Assembly: GCA_009705165.1 (NCBI GenBank)
Contig: WLCU01000017.1
Coordinates: forward strand, 1-11,335
Source: Actinomycetota bacterium
GTDB lineage: Bacteria > Actinomycetota > Actinomycetes > Nanopelagicales > Nanopelagicaceae
Direction of reading: 5' to 3'
DNA length: 11,335 nucleotides
Each line of letters opens with the position of its first letter. Within the stretch, counting starts at the first letter, position 1. Positions 7,542 through 11,335 of the stretch are shown here, piece after piece. The position numbers and the translations under genes are program-made. Under the pieces are notes generated by a model. That model saw only the letters and a program-made list of their open reading frames with translations. It had not been told where the DNA came from and made no database searches.

Positions 7542-9608
7542 GTGATGTCACTTCGACAAAGTTCACTTGAAAATAGTCAGATCTCGCGCTTTTTTGGTCA
7601 GAGTGCAAACATTAAGGCCGTTGTTATAACCGATCCCAACCGCACTGTAAATGGGAGTTATTCATTTATCGCTCGTGTTGAAAATATCGGCAATAGTTCC
7701 ATTAACTACTCGTTACGAGTGCCCATCCGTGTAATCACACCGAACAAGGATGTAACCGAGCTTTTACCTGGCCAACATTTCACTGCAACCGCACGAATTG
7801 TCCAGAGCAAGGAATCTCGGGTTGCAGCACTTGTCTTAATTGCACAAAAAGTTGTTGTCTCCACTAAAGCCTCCAGATGGGCCTTGGTGTTGGGTTCGAT
7901 TCGCCGGGGCCTGCGCATTCATTCTGGCGACGGTGATTCAGGAGCATTAATTCCCGGCATGGTCCTGGGGGATACTTCAAAACAAAGTACAGAGTTTAAA
8001 GCTGCAATGAAAAGAAGTGGCTTGACTCATTTAGTTGCAGTCAGTGGTGCGAATTTCGCATTGGTCTCAGCATTTGTGTTATGGCTCATGCAATTCATAT
8101 TCCCAACAATGAAATATCGACTATCAGCCACAGCGATTTCACTTATTGCATTTATCGCACTTGTTAGACCCTCACCATCTGTGCTTCGGGCCGCAGCAAT
8201 GGCGGCAGTACTGCTTGTGGCTCAAGCCAGCAAAAGGGGAAGAGATTCACTTCCAGCACTTGGCTTTGCAATGGCTGCAGTAGTTTTGATAGATCCATGG
8301 CAAGCGCTAGATGCGGGCTTTGCGCTTTCAGTTCTGGCAACTGCTGGTTTACTTCTTTTTGCTCCGATATTAATTTCAACAATGAGCCGATTCATCCCTT
8401 TAAAAATCGCTCAGGCGCTAGCTCCGCCAATTGCCGCAGTTGTTTTCTGTTCACCAATCATTGTTGCTTTATCTGGATATTTAGCGCCAATGAGTATTGT
8501 GGCAAATGTATTGGCGGCTCCATTAGTTGCCCCTATAACAATCATTGGTTTTATAGCGGCAATCTTCTCACCCATTTTGCCTTTCCTTTCGGTTGTCCTT
8601 ATTTGGTTTATTCGATTTCCTGCCGCAGCAATTGCCGCAATTGCCCATTGGGGATCCAGATTTCCAGTTCTCTCACTTAGTACTGGTAAGACAGGGTTTT
8701 TAATTGTTGCATTTGCGACGTTGCTATTTTTCTTGTTTAAGAAATGGTTCAAGCAGATTGCAATTTGCACTCTGATTATCTTGATGTCAATTACTTGGTT
8801 ACAACGCTGGCCCGGAGGTGAATGGCAGATAGCAAACTGCGATATTGGTCAAGGTGATTCGATGGTTATAAACCTAGGAGCACATCGTGGTGTCGTTATC
8901 GATGTAGGTCCAGATGCAGAGTTAGAAGATCAGTGTTTAAAAAAGCTTGGAATTAATCAAATTCCGCTCCTGATTCTTTCTCACTTTCATGCAGATCACG
9001 TATCAGGGCTTCCCGGTGCGATTAAAAAGCGCAACGTTGCTCAGTTATGGATTAGCCCAAACGCCGAACCGATTATTGAAAGTTCAATGGTGCTTAGAAA
9101 TTTGCCAGGGACAAAAGTGGTAACTGCAATTCGGGGAATGAGTGCACGGGTAGAAAATTTGACGATAAAGGTATTGTGGCCAACCCTTGCCGCAACCAGT
9201 TTTGAACAGATGCCGGGTGAAGGTTCTACTATTAATAATTCAAGTATTGCAACGCTGATTACGAGCAATGAATTTTCTATTTTTTCCGGCGGTGATTTGG
9301 AGCCACCGGTGCAACAACTCTTAGCTGCCGATGTTGGTTCTGTTGATATTTATAAGGTGTGCCATCATGGCTCTAAATATCAGGATTTAGATTTTATGAA
9401 GGCGCTGCGCCCCAAACTCTCCATAATTTCAGTAGGTGCCGGAAATACCTACGGCCACCCAGCGATACAAACCATAGATGCGCTGGCTAGACTCGGCTCT
9501 GAAGTTGTGCGAACTGATACCGACGGGGCTATTGCAGTACAAGTTAAAGCCCATCGATTAACAGTTCGAAAAGCTAAGGGCAGATTCAATCTAGTCAGAT
9601 GGGGGTAG
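7542..9608 (+). CDS. comEC: ComEC/Rec2 DNA-uptake channel (start uncertain)
   Basis: ComEC forms the cytoplasmic-membrane channel through which one DNA strand enters the cell. From the first canonical start (GTG 7542, followed by ATG 7545) the product is 688 residues. It has an OB-fold-like DUF4131 region (about 15-110), then the polytopic Competence domain with the VAVSGANFALV motif and many membrane helices (about 140-420). The C-terminal metallo-beta-lactamase-like domain has DIGQGDS at 434-440, HFHADH at 481-486 and HHG at 608-610. The putative metal ligands are retained, in line with the proposed nuclease role for degrading the non-transforming strand. Coding clearly begins further upstream, at about 7374, with two extra helices, so this start is conservative. 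The stop TAG (9606-9608) lies next to the holA start, and comEA is directly upstream. Confidence 0.93.
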   Translation: MMSLRQSSLENSQISRFFGQSANIKAVVITDPNRTVNGSYSFIARVENIGNSSINYSLRVPIRVITPNKDVTELLPGQHFTATARIVQSKESRVAALVLIAQKVVVSTKASRWALVLGSIRRGLRIHSGDGDSGALIPGMVLGDTSKQSTEFKAAMKRSGLTHLVAVSGANFALVSAFVLWLMQFIFPTMKYRLSATAISLIAFIALVRPSPSVLRAAAMAAVLLVAQASKRGRDSLPALGFAMAAVVLIDPWQALDAGFALSVLATAGLLLFAPILISTMSRFIPLKIAQALAPPIAAVVFCSPIIVALSGYLAPMSIVANVLAAPLVAPITIIGFIAAIFSPILPFLSVVLIWFIRFPAAAIAAIAHWGSRFPVLSLSTGKTGFLIVAFATLLFFLFKKWFKQIAICTLIILMSITWLQRWPGGEWQIANCDIGQGDSMVINLGAHRGVVIDVGPDAELEDQCLKKLGINQIPLLILSHFHADHVSGLPGAIKKRNVAQLWISPNAEPIIESSMVLRNLPGTKVVTAIRGMSARVENLTIKVLWPTLAATSFEQMPGEGSTINNSSIATLITSNEFSIFSGGDLEPPVQQLLAADVGSVDIYKVCHHGSKYQDLDFMKALRPKLSIISVGAGNTYGHPAIQTIDALARLGSEVVRTDTDGAIAVQVKAHRLTVRKAKGRFNLVRWG

Positions 9609-9616
9609 ATAAGTTT

Positions 9617-10564
9617 ATGAATAGTTTCTATCTCATCGTTGGCTCAGAGGCTGCTCTGGCCGATCGCGCCATGACAAAGTTAAATGAAGAGTTAAAAGAA
9701 GAAAAGTGCGAAGTCACAAATCTATTTGCAGCAGATGTGATAGTTGGAGATATCTCAGATGCGCTTGCACCTTCACTTTTTTCCCAACGCCGCGCATTGA
9801 TTATTCGTGATTTGCAGGATTTAGCCGAAGAATGCCGCGACGAAATCACTCGTTATCTAAATTCACCTGATGCATCAACCACAGTAATTTTCATTCATAA
9901 GGGTGGAGTCAAAGGTAAAGCACTACTAGATGCAATTAAGAAGATTAAGCCTGAAATTATTCTCTGTGACCCAATCAAGAAGGAAGCCGAAAAAGAAGAG
10001 TTTGTAAGAAATCTCTTTCTTGATCTAAAGCGCAAGGCAACTCCGGGGGCGGTCAGTGCTTTAGTTGGCGCACTCGGAAATGATCTGCGAGAACTACAAT
10101 CTGCAATCAGTCAGATTGCAGCCGATGCACCTGCTGGCGTAATCGATGAGTTAATCATTGATAAATTCCATCAAGGTAGAGTCGAGACAACGGGATTTGA
10201 TGTCGCTGATGCAACAATTGATGGCAACTTATCTGGCGCTCTCATCGCACTTCGTAGCGCACTCGAAACAGGAACAGATCCAGTAATGATTACAAGTGCA
10301 ATTGCATCTTCGCTTCGTTCACTGGCAAAAGTATCTGGTGTAAATCGCGGAGTTAAATCTTTTGAGTTAGCTGGCCAGTTAGGTATGGCGCCTTGGCAAA
10401 TAGATAAAGCCCGGCGACAGCTCAACCGCTGGTCACCAGCCCAACTTGCCGACGCCGTAGGTGCTATTGCTCAAGCCGATGCTGAAGTAAAAGGCGCGGC
10501 CAGTGATCCGATATATGCGCTGGAAAAAGCCCTAACCCGTATCGCTTCACTTCAAAGGGGCTGA
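9617..10564 (+). CDS. holA: DNA polymerase III delta subunit HolA
   Basis: The delta subunit of the clamp loader opens the beta sliding clamp during loading at primed sites. The 315-residue product starts MNSFYLIVGSEAALADRAM, matching the usual delta start (x-x-L-V-x-G-x-E-x-x-L-x-x-x-A). It continues through the AAA+-like N-terminal region (SLFSQRRALIIRDLQDL, about residues 50-70) to a helical C-terminal collar ending ALEKALTRIASLQRG. I chose ATG 9617 because the G-rich run at 9601-9605 plus GTAG lies about 10 nt upstream. ATG 9599 would overlap the end of comEC by 10 nt and has no ribosome binding site, but it cannot be excluded (adds 6 residues). Placement of holA after comEC is the standard actinobacterial arrangement, and the three genes probably form one transcript. 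Confidence 0.93.
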   Translation: MNSFYLIVGSEAALADRAMTKLNEELKEEKCEVTNLFAADVIVGDISDALAPSLFSQRRALIIRDLQDLAEECRDEITRYLNSPDASTTVIFIHKGGVKGKALLDAIKKIKPEIILCDPIKKEAEKEEFVRNLFLDLKRKATPGAVSALVGALGNDLRELQSAISQIAADAPAGVIDELIIDKFHQGRVETTGFDVADATIDGNLSGALIALRSALETGTDPVMITSAIASSLRSLAKVSGVNRGVKSFELAGQLGMAPWQIDKARRQLNRWSPAQLADAVGAIAQADAEVKGAASDPIYALEKALTRIASLQRG

Positions 10565-10574
10565 TCTGACCAAT

Positions 10575-10604
10575 TTGACCGTAGGGGTGCATTCTCCGTA
10601 CCCT
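10575..10604 (+). promoter_or_regulatory. Probable housekeeping sigma promoter for rplU-rpmA
   Basis: TTGACC (10575-10580) and TACCCT (10599-10604) fit the -35 consensus and the TANNNT -10 element of actinobacterial housekeeping promoters, with an 18-bp spacer. The start site would fall near 10611. The spacer and -10 also hold an imperfect inverted repeat (TAGGGGTGC with GTACCCTTA), which could be an operator or a weak hairpin at the end of the holA transcript. It lies just after the holA stop at 10564. Confidence 0.65.
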
Positions 10605-10610
10605 TAGCGT

Positions 10611-10666
10611 CTGCCCGAAGGAGCCAAAGCTTGGCGCCATGGGCTAAAAATGAACTGGAGTTACAC
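10611..10666 (+). promoter_or_regulatory. Predicted 5' leader of rplU with hairpin and RBS
   Basis: Between the inferred start site and the rplU GTG lie about 56 nt. They contain GCCAA-AGC-TTGGC (10623-10635), a 5-bp stem that overlaps the palindrome TGGCGCCA, so alternative pairings with the downstream GGGCT are possible. GGAG (10657-10660) is 6 nt before GTG 10667 and fixes that start. A structured leader could serve autogenous control of ribosomal protein genes, but I recognise no known leader family. Confidence 0.4.
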
Positions 10667-10981
10667 GTGTACGCAATCGTTAAAGCTGGCGGCCATCAGG
10701 AGAAAGTGGCAGTTGGAGACACAGTTATCGTCGATCGTATCGATGCAGCTGTTGGCGCAACTGTTTCATTTCCTGCAGTGCTAGTAGTAGATGGTACATC
10801 TGTCACTACTGACCCAAAACTTCTCTCTGGCGTAAAGGTCACTGGCGAAGTTCTTGAAGAGACTAAGGGACCAAAGATTGACATCTTGCGTTACAAGAAC
10901 AAGACAGGTCACCGTCGTCGCCAAGGTTTTCGCGCAAAGCAAACTCTTGTAAAAATTACCGCCATCAACGGCGCGAAGTAA
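10667..10981 (+). CDS. rplU: 50S ribosomal protein L21 (bL21)
   Basis: L21 binds 23S rRNA in the large subunit and is needed for assembly. The 104-residue protein starts [14 protein letters not shown], continues with GDTVIVDRI, and ends with the basic [21 protein letters not shown] region that contacts rRNA; this is the normal length and order. The start is GTG 10667, supported by GGAG 6 nt upstream and by the family N-terminus. The upstream in-frame ATG at 10631 would add 12 residues not seen in L21 and has no ribosome binding site. rpmA follows after a 17-nt gap, forming the usual rplU-rpmA pair, driven by the promoter just upstream. Confidence 0.97.
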   Translation: MYAIVKAGGHQEKVAVGDTVIVDRIDAAVGATVSFPAVLVVDGTSVTTDPKLLSGVKVTGEVLEETKGPKIDILRYKNKTGHRRRQGFRAKQTLVKITAINGAK

Positions 10982-10998
10982 GGGAAGAGGCACAATAA

Positions 10999-11259
10999 AT
11001 GGCAAGTAAGAAGGGTGTCTCCTCGACACGTAACGGTCGCGATTCAAATCCACAGTACCTTGGCATCAAGCGCTTCGGTGGACAGGAAGTAAACGCTGGC
11101 GAGATCTTGGTCCGTCAACGTGGAACACATTTTCATCCAGGCAAGAACGTTGGACGCGGTAAGGACGACACACTATTTGCATTAGCAGCTGGTGCAGTTG
11201 AGTTCGGTCGCGCTCGCGGACGTCGCGTAGTGAATGTTGTGGTTCCGGTAGCTCTATAA
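10999..11259 (+). CDS. rpmA: 50S ribosomal protein L27 (bL27)
   Basis: L27 lies near the peptidyl transferase centre of the large subunit, where its N-terminal tail contacts tRNA. The 86-residue product begins [17 protein letters not shown], followed by the conserved [20 protein letters not shown] and [18 protein letters not shown] segments. The actinobacterial style of N-terminus shows no Firmicutes-type cleavable extension. ATG 10999 is preceded by GGGAAGAGG (10982-10990), a good ribosome binding site. It is co-transcribed with rplU, and a strong terminator lies 18 nt after its stop. Confidence 0.97.
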   Translation: MASKKGVSSTRNGRDSNPQYLGIKRFGGQEVNAGEILVRQRGTHFHPGKNVGRGKDDTLFALAAGAVEFGRARGRRVVNVVVPVAL

Positions 11260-11275
11260 AAGGTTTCTCTATAAA
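11252..11275 (+). repeat. Short direct repeat CTCTATAAA at the rpmA stop
   Basis: CTCTATAAA occurs at 11252-11260 and again at 11267-11275, a period of 15 bp. The first copy contains the last codon and stop of rpmA; the second lies just before the terminator. This looks like a small local duplication. The second copy contains TATAAA, which could act as a -10 element, but no good -35 is evident. Confidence 0.4.
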
Positions 11276-11277
11276 GG

Positions 11278-11312
11278 GCGAGCCGTAATCACACGGCTCG
11301 CTTTTTTATTTT
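11278..11312 (+). terminator. Rho-independent terminator after rpmA
   Basis: GCGAGCCGT (11278-11286) pairs perfectly with ACGGCTCGC (11293-11301) around the loop AATCAC, followed by TTTTTTATTTT (11302-11312). A 9-bp GC-rich stem with a T-rich tail is a textbook intrinsic terminator ending the rplU-rpmA transcript. It lies 18 bases before the ATG of the next gene. Confidence 0.92.
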
Positions 11313-11330
11313 CTGTACTGAAGGGAGTTC

Positions 11331-11335
11331 ATGAC
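11331..11335 (+). CDS. Start of next gene, probably GTPase Obg (cut by window edge)
   Basis: ATG at 11331 is preceded by AAGGGAG (11321-11327), a strong ribosome binding site at good spacing, and the window ends two bases after the codon. Only the start is visible, so identity rests on context: obg (cgtA) commonly follows rplU-rpmA in actinobacteria and many other bacteria. The gene lies directly behind a terminator with no room for a separate promoter downstream of it. Confidence 0.5.

Noticed and set aside
8297..8680. 127-codon + strand open frame inside comEC
   Set aside because: It is a shadow of the membrane-helix-coding part of comEC, which has clear family motifs. The shifted product is rich in Cys, Ser and Asn with no recognisable domain.
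8411..8770. 119-codon minus-strand open frame opposite comEC
   Set aside because: It is antisense to conserved coding sequence, and its composition is explained by the complementary codons; no independent support was seen.

Overview
The window reads as a conserved chromosomal core region of an actinobacterium with modest G+C (visibly A/T-rich for that phylum). Three things point there. The L27 and L21 sequences look actinobacterial. The order nadD - rsfS - histidine phosphatase, then leuS - comEA - comEC - holA, then rplU - rpmA - (obg), is typical of Actinobacteria. The -10 element in front of rplU is of the TANNNT type. A streamlined freshwater lineage (Nanopelagicales/acI-like) would fit the low G+C and tight packing, but that is inference. 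All genes are on the + strand. I see no mobile element, CRISPR array, phage gene or toxin-antitoxin pair.

Layout: (1) 1-3176 is a tightly packed run: the 3' part of ligA, a 40-residue single-span membrane protein, nadD (TTG start), rsfS and a GpgP-like histidine phosphatase, with short overlaps suggesting translational coupling. (2) 3177-6705 holds a short spacer with a hairpin, tRNA-Ala(GGC), leuS starting only 3 nt after the tRNA, and a PLP enzyme of the cysteine synthase fold. (3) 6706-10564 is the DNA-uptake/replication block comEA - comEC - holA, preceded by a perfect 8+8 bp palindrome that ends one base before the comEA ATG. (4) 10565-11335 holds a good promoter, the ribosomal protein genes rplU and rpmA, a strong intrinsic terminator, and the ribosome binding site and start codon of the next gene, probably obg.

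Functionally the window mixes DNA repair/replication (LigA, HolA), NAD synthesis (NadD), ribosome assembly and silencing (RsfS, L21, L27), aminoacylation (tRNA-Ala, LeuRS), sulfur amino-acid type PLP chemistry and DNA import (ComEA/ComEC). I do not see a clearly new multi-gene system. The points most worth checking are local: the near-leaderless tRNA-leuS junction, the missing canonical start codon for the N-terminus of ComEC, the palindrome at comEA, and the small unlabelled membrane protein between ligA and nadD.
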